A stretch of 64,000 nt of DNA from Lentzea flava (GTDB taxonomy: Bacteria; Actinomycetota; Actinomycetes; Mycobacteriales; Pseudonocardiaceae): NCBI RefSeq assembly GCF_014648475.1, contig NZ_BMRE01000036.1, positions 1 to 64,000 on the forward strand, read 5' to 3'. The position numbers and the translations under genes are program-made. Shown here piece by piece: positions 1 through 8,805 of the stretch. The notes under the pieces were generated by a model. That model had not been told where the DNA came from. It saw nothing but the letters and a program-made list of their open reading frames with translations, and did not search any database. Within the stretch, counting starts at the first letter, position 1; each line of letters starts with the position of its first letter.

Positions 1-3
1 CCA

Positions 4-48
4 CTCCCCGAGAGCCGGAACTGGATTACCAGTCCAACTTCCGGGGAG
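4..48. repeat. Inverted repeat at window edge
   Basis: Outer arms CTCCCCG (4-10) and CGGGGAG (42-48) flank an inner hairpin ACTGG-atta-CCAGT (20-33). No gene is visible in 1-117. It could be a terminator for a gene off the left edge or a regulatory hairpin; the sequence alone does not decide. Confidence 0.3.
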
Positions 49-64
49 CGGTTCACACGTCAGG

Positions 65-83
65 TGAAGGAAGGGTCCCTTCA
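65..83. terminator. Hairpin downstream of the GNAT gene
   Basis: TGAAGG (65-70) and CCTTCA (78-83) form a short stem about 35 nt past the stop of the minus-strand acetyltransferase. The same TGAAGG/CCTTCA core builds the much larger hairpin at 11437-11487, so it may belong to a dispersed hairpin family. Confidence 0.35.
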
Positions 84-117
84 TCGACGGCGAGTTGTCC
101 GTGGGCGCGCCACACCA

Positions 118-927
118 CTAGCCGCGACGCTGGTCGTAGACCTCGGGCAGCTGCTCGAACCCGGCCGACCGGTAGGTGGCGACGGCGCCGGCGTTCGAGC
201 TGGGCGTGCAGACGAGCGCGCTCGACGACCCGAGGTCCCGCAGCGCTGCTGCCGCGGCGAGGGTGATCGCCCTGCCGTGGCCGCGGCCCCGGTGATCACG
301 GTGCACGCCCATCGGTTCGAGCAGCCCAGGCCTGCCAGGCCCCGCTGACCACACGGTCACCGCCGCGGCCGCGTCGTCCCCGTCGTACGCGACGAGGCAA
401 CGGGCGTCGGCGTACGCGGGGCCGCCCGCCATCGCGTGCCAGCGCTCGTCGGTGAACGTCGACTTCTCGAACGACGCCCTGATCACCGCCGCGTGCAGGT
501 GTGCCTGCTCCGGCCCGATCACCTCGACCCGCACGCCGGGATCCGGCACCGGCTCGGTGAGGTCGCGGCGCAGCGGCGTCCACGGTTCGTCGAGCTGCCA
601 CCCGTTCTCGAACATCAGCTCCTTGAACCGCGTGCCCACAGGGGATTCGAGGTACACCGCCTCCGACGACAGCACGTCCTCGGCCAGCTGCCTCGCCAGG
701 TCCTCGTCCTGCCGCGCGTCCGGCGCGATCGTGAGCCGCAACAGCTCTGGTCCGTCGAGCAGCCCGACGGCGAGAATCCGCCCGTCGCGGCTCCAGGTCC
801 GGACAGCGGCGGCCGTCGCCTCCTCGCCGAACCGCCAGTACCAGCCCAGATCACCCGGATGAAGCTGAAAGGGCGCGTCGTCGTGCTGCCACTCCCGCAG
901 CGCGCGCACCGCCTCGTGCGGCTTCAC
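118..927 (-). CDS. GNAT family N-acetyltransferase
   Basis: A protein of about 269 residues with a C-terminal GNAT fold: the acetyl-CoA binding stretch reads GVHRDHRGRGHGRAITLAAA (RGxGxGRA pyrophosphate loop), followed by NAGAVATYRSAGFEQL, the usual motif B. The N-terminal half is probably a second, degenerate GNAT-like domain. The GTG start at 927 is preferred because it overlaps the stop of the upstream glyoxalase gene by four bases (GTGA), which indicates translational coupling. Substrate unknown; small-molecule acetylation is the family role. Confidence 0.8.
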   Translation of the reverse strand: MKPHEAVRALREWQHDDAPFQLHPGDLGWYWRFGEEATAAAVRTWSRDGRILAVGLLDGPELLRLTIAPDARQDEDLARQLAEDVLSSEAVYLESPVGTRFKELMFENGWQLDEPWTPLRRDLTEPVPDPGVRVEVIGPEQAHLHAAVIRASFEKSTFTDERWHAMAGGPAYADARCLVAYDGDDAAAAVTVWSAGPGRPGLLEPMGVHRDHRGRGHGRAITLAAAAALRDLGSSSALVCTPSSNAGAVATYRSAGFEQLPEVYDQRRG

Positions 928-1301
928 ATGCCCTCCGCAGGCTCCCACAGCTCGATCCGGTTGCCCTCCGGGTCGACGCACCACCCGAACCGCCCGAACT
1001 CCGAGTCCTCGGTGTCCGGCAGCACCTCGACGCCGCGCGCCTTCAGCTTCGCCATCAACGACGGCAGGTCGTCGACGCGCAGGTTCAGCATCGTGCGCTG
1101 GTGCGGTTCGCCGATGTAGTCGGTGTCCTGGGCGAACAACGCCATCGTCGTCGTGCCAGGACGTTCGGACGTCGCGGTGTCGAGCCAGTGGAAGGTGACG
1201 GTGCCCTTTTCGCTCATCGGCACGCCGAGGTTGTCGCGGTACCAGGCGGCCAGGCGCACAGGATCTCTGGAACGCAGGAAAACCCCACCGATACCAGTCA
1301 C
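924..1301 (-). CDS. Glyoxalase/bleomycin resistance-type (VOC) protein
   Basis: A 125-residue single-module VOC protein: it opens VTGIGGVFLRSRDPVRLAAW with the usual beta-strand and helix (conserved YRDNLG), and closes GWCVDPEGNRIELWEP, where the Glu of IELWEP is the typical metal ligand. The ligand normally supplied by the first strand is not evident, so activity is uncertain. The GTG start at 1301 removes a long non-homologous upstream extension. It is translationally coupled to the acetyltransferase downstream and diverges from pruA, whose start lies 46 bp away. Confidence 0.8.
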   Translation of the reverse strand: MTGIGGVFLRSRDPVRLAAWYRDNLGVPMSEKGTVTFHWLDTATSERPGTTTMALFAQDTDYIGEPHQRTMLNLRVDDLPSLMAKLKARGVEVLPDTEDSEFGRFGWCVDPEGNRIELWEPAEGM

Positions 1302-1346
1302 CCGCGCCACCCGACGGACCCTACTACCGCGTGCCACGATGGGGGA

Positions 1347-2975
1347 ATGGACGCCGTAACGTCTGCACCCGAACCGGTCAACGAGCCGGTGCACACCTAC
1401 GCTCCTGGTAGCGCCGAACGTGCCAGCCTGCAGGCACGCATCGCGGAACTCGAAGGCACCACCCACGAGCTGACCATGACCATCGGCGGTCAGCAGCGCA
1501 TGGCCGGTGGTGACCGCATCGACGTGGTCCAGCCGCACGACCACCGGCACGTGCTCGGTGTGACGGCGCAGGCGACGAAAGCCGACGTCGCGGACGCCAT
1601 GAGAGCCGCCCAGCACGCCGCACCTGGCTGGCAGGAGCTGCCGTTCGACGAACGGGCCGCGGTGCTGCTCAGAGCAGCCGACCTGCTGAGCGGGCCGTGG
1701 CGCGACACCCTCAACGCCGCCACGATCCTCGGGCAGTCGAAGTCCGTGCAGCAGGCCGAGATCGACTCGGCGTGCGAGCTGATCGACTTCCTGCGCTTCA
1801 ACGTCCACTTCGGCCGCCGGATCCTGCAAGAGCAGCCGGTGTCGAGCCCCGGCGTGTGGAACCGGATGGACCACCGGCCGCTCGACGGGTTCGTCGTGGC
1901 GATCACGCCGTTCAACTTCACCGCCATCGCCGGCAACCTGCCGCTCGCGCCCGCGCTGATGGGCAACACGGTGGTGTGGAAGCCGTCGCCGACGCAGCAG
2001 CTCGCCGCGCACTTCACCATGCGCCTGCTGGAGGAGGCGGGCCTGCCGCCGGGCGTGATCAACCTCGTCACCGGCGACGGCCAGGCCGTGAGCGAGGTGG
2101 CGTTGCGCGACAGGTTCTTCGCCGGCCTGCACTTCACCGGTTCCACCCGGACGTTCAAGGCGCTGTGGCAGACCATGGCGAGCAATCTCGACCACTACCG
2201 CTCCTACCCGCGCGTCGTCGGCGAGACCGGCGGCAAGGACTTCGTGCTGGCCCACGCGTCGGCGGACCCCAAGGCACTCGTCACGGGGCTCGTCCGCGGC
2301 GCTTTCGAGTACCAGGGCCAGAAGTGCTCGGCGGCCTCCCGCGCGTACGTCGCCCGTTCGTTGTGGGAGAGCGAGGTCCGCGAACGCCTGCTCGACGTCA
2401 CGAAGTCCTTGTCGTACGGCGATGTCACGGACCTGTCGGCGTTCGGCGGGGCGGTGATCGACCACCGCGCGTTCGCCAAGCACAAGGACGCGCTGCTGAT
2501 GGCGTCCGCGTCCACGTCGGTCGAGGTGCTGGCGGGCGGCACGTGCGACGACTCGGTGGGCTACTTCGTCGACCCGACGGTGCTGCTGGGCACCGACCCG
2601 CACCACGACATCTTCACGACCGAGTACTTCGGCCCGATCCTCGCCGTGCACGTCTACGAGGACGCGGAGTACGCGAACATCATGGAGACCATCGAGAACT
2701 CCACGCCGTACGCGTTGACCGGCGCTGTCTTCGCCCGCGACCGCGCCGCCATCACGCAGGCGCACAAGGCTTTGCGGTTCGCGGCGGGCAACTTCTACGT
2801 CAACGACAAGCCGACCGGCGCGGTCGTCGGGCAGCAGCCGTTCGGTGGCTCGCGCGGCTCCGGCACCAACGACAAGGCGGGCTCGATCTACAACCTGCAG
2901 CGCTGGACGAGCCCGCGGGCCATCAAGGAAACCCTGGTGCCGCCGACCGATCACACCTATCCGCACATGGGCTAG
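1347..2975 (+). CDS. pruA: 1-pyrroline-5-carboxylate dehydrogenase
   Basis: A 542-residue aldehyde dehydrogenase that oxidises pyrroline-5-carboxylate (glutamate semialdehyde) to glutamate with NAD in proline catabolism. The general base is in VGETGGKD (Glu293) and the catalytic thiol in YQGQKCSAASRAYV (Cys327). The N-terminal stretch ending TMTIGGQQ and the C-terminal FGGSRGSGTNDKAG are typical of the stand-alone actinobacterial P5C dehydrogenases, as is the length. No proline dehydrogenase is adjacent. The ATG at 1347 gives the family-length protein; GGGGGA directly abuts it, so the start may be leaderless. Its stop shares bases with the convergent gene. Confidence 0.9.
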   Translation: MDAVTSAPEPVNEPVHTYAPGSAERASLQARIAELEGTTHELTMTIGGQQRMAGGDRIDVVQPHDHRHVLGVTAQATKADVADAMRAAQHAAPGWQELPFDERAAVLLRAADLLSGPWRDTLNAATILGQSKSVQQAEIDSACELIDFLRFNVHFGRRILQEQPVSSPGVWNRMDHRPLDGFVVAITPFNFTAIAGNLPLAPALMGNTVVWKPSPTQQLAAHFTMRLLEEAGLPPGVINLVTGDGQAVSEVALRDRFFAGLHFTGSTRTFKALWQTMASNLDHYRSYPRVVGETGGKDFVLAHASADPKALVTGLVRGAFEYQGQKCSAASRAYVARSLWESEVRERLLDVTKSLSYGDVTDLSAFGGAVIDHRAFAKHKDALLMASASTSVEVLAGGTCDDSVGYFVDPTVLLGTDPHHDIFTTEYFGPILAVHVYEDAEYANIMETIENSTPYALTGAVFARDRAAITQAHKALRFAAGNFYVNDKPTGAVVGQQPFGGSRGSGTNDKAGSIYNLQRWTSPRAIKETLVPPTDHTYPHMG

Positions 2976-3703
2976 TGGATTGTGGGTTTCCAGCCGGTGG
3001 CGTCGGTGAGCTTCGTGCTCACCACCCGCTGCGACCGCCCGAACACCTCGAACGCGGCCGCGAACCTGCCCAGGAACCTCGGCAGCCGGGTGATGCCCAC
3101 GTCCCGCTTCAACACCGGCGACCCGACGTTGTAGATCCCCGGTGGCGCGGTCAAGACCGCGATGGCCGCGGCCGCCGCGTCTCCGGGGTGCACGACCGAC
3201 ATCCACCCGTCGCCCACGAGCACCGGCGGCGACATGGCCTCGCCGCCGGTCAGCAACCCGATGCGCAGGAACACACCGCCGGGGTGCGCGAGCACGTTGT
3301 GCTGAGCCCGCACCGAACTGGCGATGTGCCCGACCGGTCTGATGGGCGCGGTCTCGTCGAGCTCGCGATCACCACCGTCCTCATAGACGAAGGAGATGCC
3401 CTCCTGCACGATCCGCTCGACCCCCGCGCGCCGGGCCGCCGCGACCACCGCGGCGCTGCCCTCGGTGCGGATGCGGTCGTTCTCCGCCCAAGCGCTCGCC
3501 ATGACGGCCTTCGCGCTGAGCGGGATGCGGGTGGCGAGGTTGATGACGGCGTCGTAGCCCGTCAGCGCTTCGGCGAGCTGATCAGCGTCGAACATCGAGG
3601 TGGTGCGCCGGTCCAGCACCCCGACCTCGTGTCCGGCCGCCCGCAGCCGCGGCAGCGCTTCCCGTCCGAGCACACCCGTCGCACCGATCACGAAAACCTT
3701 CAT
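2972..3703 (-). CDS. NAD(P)-binding epimerase/SDR-like protein
   Basis: A 243-residue atypical short-chain dehydrogenase: an N-terminal Rossmann motif GATGVLG (residues 8-14), NLATR at the end of the fourth strand and a WKPTIH-type tail. The usual YxxxK catalytic pair is not evident, so this resembles the atypical SDRs that bind cofactor without classical catalysis. The gene is convergent with pruA and their stop codons share a CTAG tetranucleotide (2972-2975). Substrate unknown. Confidence 0.75.
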   Translation of the reverse strand: MKVFVIGATGVLGREALPRLRAAGHEVGVLDRRTTSMFDADQLAEALTGYDAVINLATRIPLSAKAVMASAWAENDRIRTEGSAAVVAAARRAGVERIVQEGISFVYEDGGDRELDETAPIRPVGHIASSVRAQHNVLAHPGGVFLRIGLLTGGEAMSPPVLVGDGWMSVVHPGDAAAAAIAVLTAPPGIYNVGSPVLKRDVGITRLPRFLGRFAAAFEVFGRSQRVVSTKLTDATGWKPTIH

Positions 3704-3725
3704 GACAGGGGGACGAGACAGCGCG

Positions 3726-4190
3726 TCAGGACGTGACAGGCAGCCGTTCCAGTGCCTTCGCGGCGAGTCCTTGGGTGGTCTGCCCGACCACGTTGGGGTC
3801 GTTGCTGCGCTGCACCACCGTCAGCCCGATGAGCTGACCGTCCCGCGCTTCGACGACGCCCTCACACGTCACCGTCCCGGACGCATCGGTGCAACGGCGG
3901 GTCATCGGGTGGTCGTTCACCACCGCGCCGTAGCCGCCGTCGGACTGCAGGCGCTGCGATGCGTCCGCGAACTTCTCGGTCCGCAGCGTCAGCCGAACCT
4001 TCAGCGAGTCGAACGCGAAGTCGCACGCCCGCTCGCCCTTGGACGTACCGGTGAGGGTGCCCGCGTCGCCGGAGGCCAGCAACGTGCACGGGTCGATGTC
4101 CGCGAACTTCGGGGGAGCGGGCTGTTGTGCGGTGCACGCCGTCAGCGCCACGAGCGCGACGAGTCCCAGATACCTGATCACGACACCCAC
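3726..4190 (-). CDS. DUF3558-like lipoprotein
   Basis: A 154-residue predicted lipoprotein: a short charged start, a hydrophobic stretch (RYLGLVALVAL) and a lipobox LTAC at about residue 19, then a soluble domain beginning DIDPCTLL, which is typical of DUF3558 proteins. Two further cysteine pairs probably form disulfides. It starts nine bases after the rsgA stop, so it is probably the last gene of aroA-rsgA. GTG at 4190 is used; the GTG three codons in is equally possible. Role unknown beyond membrane attachment. Confidence 0.7.
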   Translation of the reverse strand: MGVVIRYLGLVALVALTACTAQQPAPPKFADIDPCTLLASGDAGTLTGTSKGERACDFAFDSLKVRLTLRTEKFADASQRLQSDGGYGAVVNDHPMTRRCTDASGTVTCEGVVEARDGQLIGLTVVQRSNDPNVVGQTTQGLAAKALERLPVTS

Positions 4191-4199
4191 TCTCGCAGG

Positions 4200-5198
4200 T
4201 CAGTCCGCGTGGTCGTCCAGCCCCGCGCGGGACGCGAGCAGCCGCCGCAACGACGCCAGCCGGCCGGGCGCGTCCGGCACCAGCTCGTCCAACATGCAGC
4301 CGGGGTCCTCGGGCGCGCCGAGGTGGCCGCAGCCGGGCGGGCACTCCTCTGCGGCCTCGGCGAAGTCCGGGAACGCCTTCACGATGTCGTCCGGCGTGAT
4401 GTGCGCCAGGCCGAACGAGCGGATGCCCGGCGTGTCCACGACCCAGCCGCCCTCCGGCAACCGCAGCGCCACGGCCTGGGTCGAGGTGTGCCGGCCCTTG
4501 CCGACGCCGGACACCACGCCCACCGCGCGGTTCGCGTCCGGCACGAGCTTGTTGACCAAAGTGGACTTGCCGACGCCGGAGTGGCCGATCAGGCACGACA
4601 CCGTGTCCGTCAGCCGGGCCCGCAGCTCGGCGGGCTCCTCGTCGAACCGCGTCACGATCACCGGCACGTCGAGCTCGGTGTACAGCGCGAGCAGCGAGTC
4701 CGCGGAGGCGAGGTCAGACTTCGTCAGGCACAGCACCGGTTCCAGGCCGCCCGCGTAGGCGGCGACCAGGCACCGGTCGATGAAACCCGTGCGCGGCGGG
4801 GGATCGGCCAGCGCGCACACGATGACGAGCTGGGAGGCGTTCGCGACGACGACGCGTTCGAACGGGTCGGTGTCGTCCGCGGTCCTGCGCAGCACCGAGG
4901 TGCGTTCCTCGACGCGCACGATGCGGGCCAGCGTGTCCGGCTGGCCCGACGTGTCACCGACGATGCCGACCTGGTCGCCGACGACGACCGGGGTGCGGCC
5001 GAGCTCCCGCGCCCTCATCGCGGTCACCACGACACCGGTCTCCAGCGCGCACGTCCAGCGGCCCCTGTCCACGCCGATCACCATCGCGCTCTCGGCGTCG
5101 GCGTGGTCGGGCCGCCTCTTGCTGCGCGGCCTGCTGCCCTTGCCGGGGCGCACGCGCACGTCGGACTCGTCGAGCTTGCGCCAGTCCCGCTTGCTCAC
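4200..5198 (-). CDS. rsgA: Ribosome small subunit-dependent GTPase A
   Basis: A 332-residue circularly permuted GTPase that assists late 30S subunit maturation. The permuted motif order is visible: LTKSD (G4), then GHSGVGKST (G1/P-loop), GKGRHTS (G2) and DTPGIRSFG (G3). A C-terminal zinc knuckle, CPPGCGH with a later Cys in DPGC, matches the family. An OB-type domain precedes the GTPase. The GTG start at 5198 lies one base from the aroA stop, so the two are co-transcribed, as in mycobacteria. Confidence 0.93.
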   Translation of the reverse strand: MSKRDWRKLDESDVRVRPGKGSRPRSKRRPDHADAESAMVIGVDRGRWTCALETGVVVTAMRARELGRTPVVVGDQVGIVGDTSGQPDTLARIVRVEERTSVLRRTADDTDPFERVVVANASQLVIVCALADPPPRTGFIDRCLVAAYAGGLEPVLCLTKSDLASADSLLALYTELDVPVIVTRFDEEPAELRARLTDTVSCLIGHSGVGKSTLVNKLVPDANRAVGVVSGVGKGRHTSTQAVALRLPEGGWVVDTPGIRSFGLAHITPDDIVKAFPDFAEAAEECPPGCGHLGAPEDPGCMLDELVPDAPGRLASLRRLLASRAGLDDHAD

Positions 5199-5199
5199 G

Positions 5200-6465
5200 T
5201 CAACGCGCCTCCGTGAGCATGGCGTCCCACATTCCTGGGAAGTCGGGGATCGTCTTGGTGGTCGACCCGATGTCGTCGACGGACACGCCCGGCACCACCA
5301 GCCCGATGATCGCGCCCGCAGTGGCCATCCGGTGGTCGGCGTAGGCCTTCCACACGCCGCCGTGCAGCGGAGCGGGATCGATGATCAGGCCGTCCTCGGT
5401 CTCCGTCGCGGTGCCGCCCAGCGCGTTGATCTCGTTGACCAGCGCCGCGATCCGGTCGGTCTCGTGACCGCGGATGTGCGCGACACCGCGGATGATCGTC
5501 CGTCCCTCTGCCAGCGCCGCCAGGGCCGCGACCGTCGGCGTCAGCTCGCTCTCGTCGTGCAGGTCGATGTCCAAACCGGACAGCTTCTCCGGCCCGCGCA
5601 CCGTCAGACCCTGCTCCGACAGCTCGACGGAGCAGCCCATGCGCCGCAGGATGTCGCGCACGGCGTCACCGGCCTGAGTCGTGACAGAAGGCCAGTGCGG
5701 AACCGTCACCTCGCCACCGGTCACCGCGGCCGCCGCCAGGAACACCGTCGCGTTCGACAGGTCCGGCTCCACGTGCCACGTGCGGGCGGCGATCGGGCCC
5801 GGCTCGACGTGCCAGAGGTTCGCGCCGGTCTCCACCCGGACACCGGCGGATCGCAGCGTCTCGACCGTCATGTCGATGTGCGGCAACGAAGGCACGGGCT
5901 TGCCGTCGTGCCGGACCGTGACGCCCTTGTCGTACCGCGCACCGGACAGCAGCAGCCCGGACACGAACTGCGACGAGCCCGACGCGTCGATCGTCACCTC
6001 ACCACCGGGCAGCGATCCCGTGCCGCGCAACGTGAACGGCAGCGCGTCACCCTCGACGTCCGCGCCCAGCGACCGCAACGCACCCAGCACGGTGCTCATC
6101 GGCCGCTTGCGCGCGTGCGGGTCGCCGTCGAACCGGATCTCGCCCTCGGCGATCGCGGCGGCGGGCGGCAGGAACCGCATGACGGTGCCGGCCAGACCGC
6201 AGTCGACGTCGGCAGGACCGCGCAGCAGGCCCGGCGTCACGTCCCAGCCGCCGTCCTCCCGGTCGGTGAACGTGACGCCCAGCGAAGAGAGGGCAGCCGC
6301 CATCAACACGGTGTCCCGGCTGCGCAACGGTGCGTGCACCGTGGAGGGCCCGTCGGCCAGTGCCGCGAGCACCAGGACGCGGTTCGTGATCGACTTCGAG
6401 CCGGGCACCGGCACGGTCGCGTGGACTGGACCAGGTGCGCTGGGGGCTGACCAGTGCTGAGTCAT
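5200..6465 (-). CDS. aroA: 3-phosphoshikimate 1-carboxyvinyltransferase (EPSP synthase)
   Basis: A 421-residue EPSP synthase that transfers enolpyruvate from PEP to shikimate-3-phosphate in the chorismate pathway. The PEP/S3P signature VPGSKSITNR is near the N-terminus, GLAGTVMRFLPP is the second signature, and DHRMA near the C-terminus is the PEP-binding motif. The ATG at 6465 is chosen because it begins MTQHWSAP just before the first strand; upstream in-frame codons are not conserved-looking. It is the first gene of aroA-rsgA-lipoprotein and is divergent from the SRAP gene 85 bp away. Confidence 0.95.
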   Translation of the reverse strand: MTQHWSAPSAPGPVHATVPVPGSKSITNRVLVLAALADGPSTVHAPLRSRDTVLMAAALSSLGVTFTDREDGGWDVTPGLLRGPADVDCGLAGTVMRFLPPAAAIAEGEIRFDGDPHARKRPMSTVLGALRSLGADVEGDALPFTLRGTGSLPGGEVTIDASGSSQFVSGLLLSGARYDKGVTVRHDGKPVPSLPHIDMTVETLRSAGVRVETGANLWHVEPGPIAARTWHVEPDLSNATVFLAAAAVTGGEVTVPHWPSVTTQAGDAVRDILRRMGCSVELSEQGLTVRGPEKLSGLDIDLHDESELTPTVAALAALAEGRTIIRGVAHIRGHETDRIAALVNEINALGGTATETEDGLIIDPAPLHGGVWKAYADHRMATAGAIIGLVVPGVSVDDIGSTTKTIPDFPGMWDAMLTEAR

Positions 6466-6536
6466 GGGCAAATGATCCCGCATGCCCAGTGGGGCGGCTC
6501 GCACAGGTGTTCCCGACGTGCGACGATGACGACTTC

Positions 6537-6546
6537 GGAGGTGATC
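6537..6546 (+). promoter_or_regulatory. Full-length Shine-Dalgarno before a TTG start
   Basis: GGAGGTGATC is complementary over all ten bases to the 3' end of actinobacterial 16S rRNA and sits four bases before the TTG at 6551. It fixes the weak TTG as the start, giving the obligatory Cys at position 2 of the SRAP protein. Confidence 0.8.
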
Positions 6547-6550
6547 GGTT

Positions 6551-7279
6551 TTGTGTGGTAGGTACGCCTCCACCAAGGACCCGGCGCTGCTGGCTGCCGA
6601 GTTCGACGCGGTGGACGCAACCGGCGACGAGGCGCCGGGGGCGGACTACAACATCGCTCCCACCAAGCACGTCATGGCGGTGGTCGAGCGCAAACCCGAG
6701 GACGAGGAGCTGGAGCGCAGCATCCGCGTCATGCGCTGGGGGCTGGTCCCGCACTGGGCGAAGGACCTCTCCGGCGCGGCGAAGATGATCAACGCGCGCG
6801 CGGAGAGCGTGCTGACCAAGCCCGCCTACAAGCAGTCCGCGATGAAACGCCGCTGCATCCTGCCCGCCGACGGCTGGTACGAATGGCAGCCGGGCGAGGG
6901 GCGCAAACAGCCGTACTTCATCACCCTCGGCGATGGCGCGTCTCTGGCGATGGCCGGCATCTGGTCGGTGTGGTGGAAGGACGACGTCCCCACGGTCACG
7001 TGCGCGGTGCTCACCACGGACGCCATCGGCGCGATGACCGAGGTGCACCACCGCATGCCGTTGTTGCTGCCTCGGGACCGTTGGTCGGCGTGGCTGGACC
7101 CGACGTCGCTGGATCCGTCCGAGCTGCTGGCCCCGGATCCCTCGATCGTCGACGCGTTGGAGCTGCGTCCTGTGTCGATGGCGGTGAACAGCGTGAAGAA
7201 CAACAACCCGTCCCTGATGGAACGCGTCTCTCTCAACGAAGAAGAGAAGCCCGCACCCACGTTGTTCGAGCTGTCGTGA
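6551..7279 (+). CDS. SRAP domain protein (SOS response-associated peptidase, HMCES/YedK family)
   Basis: A 242-residue SRAP protein. Family members form a thiazolidine crosslink to abasic sites in single-stranded DNA through Cys2 and protect them. The essential elements are present: MCGRY at the N-terminus (Cys2), YNIAPT, RWGLVPHWAKD, NARAES, CILPADGWYEW (catalytic Glu) and HHRMP (catalytic His). It starts with TTG behind an exceptionally strong ribosome site. Position beside aroA matches Rv3226c/Rv3227 as I recall them. The following hydrolase overlaps its stop by GTGA. Confidence 0.92.
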   Translation: MCGRYASTKDPALLAAEFDAVDATGDEAPGADYNIAPTKHVMAVVERKPEDEELERSIRVMRWGLVPHWAKDLSGAAKMINARAESVLTKPAYKQSAMKRRCILPADGWYEWQPGEGRKQPYFITLGDGASLAMAGIWSVWWKDDVPTVTCAVLTTDAIGAMTEVHHRMPLLLPRDRWSAWLDPTSLDPSELLAPDPSIVDALELRPVSMAVNSVKNNNPSLMERVSLNEEEKPAPTLFELS

Positions 7280-7887
7280 CGACGCTGTTGGTGGACACGC
7301 CGCACGGCCCGGCGCGGGCCTCGCTGCACTGTGCCCACGAGCCGCGCGCGGCTTTGCTGCTCGGCCACGGCGCCGGCGGCGGCGTCGAAGCCCCGGATCT
7401 GGTCGCCGCGTGCCACGCCGCGAACGCCGTCGGCGTGCACGTGGCCCTGATCGAGCAGCCCTACCGCGTCGCGGGCCGCCGTGCCCCCGCACCGGCCACG
7501 CAGCTCGACACCGCGTGGCTCTCCGTCGTCGACGATCTCGGCGAACGCTGGTTCGACGGTCTGCCCCTGGTGTTCGGGGGCCGGTCGTCGGGCGCGCGCG
7601 TGGCCTGCCGCACGTCGGTCGAGGGACAGGCGGTCGCGGTGCTGTGCCTCGCGTTCCCGGTGCACCCGCCGGGCAAGCCGGAGAAGTCGCGCCTGGCGGA
7701 GCTGGACGGCGTCGAGGTCGCGACCCTCGTGGTGCAGGGCGAGAACGACCCGTTCGGTCAGCCGCCGTCCGGCCATCACCGCGAAGTGGTGCTGCTGAAG
7801 GGCGACCACTCGCTGAAGGCGTCGGTGGCGGACGTGGGCCGGTGCGTCGGCGAATGGCTGGACCGCGTGCTCAGGCCGTTGGACTAG
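7276..7887 (+). CDS. Alpha/beta hydrolase (dienelactone hydrolase/KANL3-Tex30-like)
   Basis: A 203-residue compact alpha/beta hydrolase. LLLGHGAGGG forms the oxyanion region, GGRSSGAR the nucleophile elbow (Ser), VQGENDPFG carries the acid Asp, and KGDHSL the catalytic His. The first four bases overlap the SRAP stop, so the two are translationally coupled. The substrate is unknown. Its TAG stop shares CTAG with the convergent gene. Confidence 0.8.
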   Translation: MTTLLVDTPHGPARASLHCAHEPRAALLLGHGAGGGVEAPDLVAACHAANAVGVHVALIEQPYRVAGRRAPAPATQLDTAWLSVVDDLGERWFDGLPLVFGGRSSGARVACRTSVEGQAVAVLCLAFPVHPPGKPEKSRLAELDGVEVATLVVQGENDPFGQPPSGHHREVVLLKGDHSLKASVADVGRCVGEWLDRVLRPLD

Positions 7888-8741
7888 CGCGCCATCCGGG
7901 TCCACGTGTGCCTCCGGCCCCTGACGGCCACCGAGTAGGCGTAGAGCAGCTCGGGGTCGCCCATGCCCGGCAGGAAGCAGTCGCCGATGTGGTGCGCGTC
8001 GACGCCGATCTCCTTGGCCGTGAGCGCCAGTTGCGGCACGAGGTTGGTGTGCGCGCCTTCCTGTGACGTGCCGATCGCGCCCATGACGATCGCGTTCTTC
8101 TCGTGGACGGCTGCGACCGCTTCCGCGGCGGCTTCCCTCGTGACACCGGGAAGTGTGCCGGGAATCGGGAGGATGACGCCGTCCGCGCCCGCGTCGACGA
8201 GATTCGCGAGCTTCTGCGCGGTGATCGACTCCGGGTGACCGGCGTGGTGCATCTTGCCGACCCACAGCGCCGCCTCGGTCTGGATCTCTTCGGTCGCGCG
8301 CGCCATGCCGTCCAGCGAACCGTCGGTGCTGGGGTTGGCGGTCAGCACGATCAGCGCCGCACCGGCGTCCGCCAGCCGCTGTGCGTTGTCGCGGGTGGCC
8401 TTGCGCAGTTCCGGGACCGTGCCGGGCTCCAGGTTGACGCCGATCGGCCGGCCGATCTTCTCGGCCAGCGCGCGCAGGCTCGGGAGTTCGCCGAGACCGG
8501 GGAAGCGGAACGTCGAGCCGTCCCAGACCCGGTTGATCATGTTCAGCACGACGACGTCGGCACCGAACGCGGCCATCAGTTCCGCGTTGTGCACGCCGGA
8601 AACGCCGTCGAACGACAGCGCGGCGCGGTCGGCGAACACCTCGGCGACCATCGTGCGGCCTTCCGAGGCGGCCACGGCCCGCGTGAGCTCACCTCCCTCG
8701 AGCGCGGCCAGCCCGGTGCGGTCGAGGTCGAGGATGCGCAC
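7884..8741 (-). CDS. TIM-barrel-like protein of unknown function
   Basis: A 285-residue protein I cannot assign with confidence. It shows a regular beta/alpha alternation with strand ends rich in possible ligands: GADVVVLNMIN, IGVNLEPGT, ALIVLTANPS, WVGKMHHAGH, GADGVILPIPGT, IVMGAIGTSQ and HHIGDCFLPG. This looks like an eightfold barrel; some annotated relatives I recall are called PEP phosphonomutase-like or DUF7916. The GTG start at 8741 follows GGGAGG at good spacing. It shares stop-codon bases with the upstream hydrolase and diverges from the DinB gene. Confidence 0.6.
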   Translation of the reverse strand: MRILDLDRTGLAALEGGELTRAVAASEGRTMVAEVFADRAALSFDGVSGVHNAELMAAFGADVVVLNMINRVWDGSTFRFPGLGELPSLRALAEKIGRPIGVNLEPGTVPELRKATRDNAQRLADAGAALIVLTANPSTDGSLDGMARATEEIQTEAALWVGKMHHAGHPESITAQKLANLVDAGADGVILPIPGTLPGVTREAAAEAVAAVHEKNAIVMGAIGTSQEGAHTNLVPQLALTAKEIGVDAHHIGDCFLPGMGDPELLYAYSVAVRGRRHTWTRMAR

Positions 8742-8805
8742 GACTGCCTCCCATGTGGTCTAGACCAAGTGGTGGCACTCTACGACTTCGGCTGGGATCT
8801 CGCCC

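Noticed and set aside
1302..3206. Minus-strand extension of the glyoxalase frame to 760 codons
   Set aside because: It runs antisense through pruA and is low-complexity; only the last 125 codons show a VOC domain.
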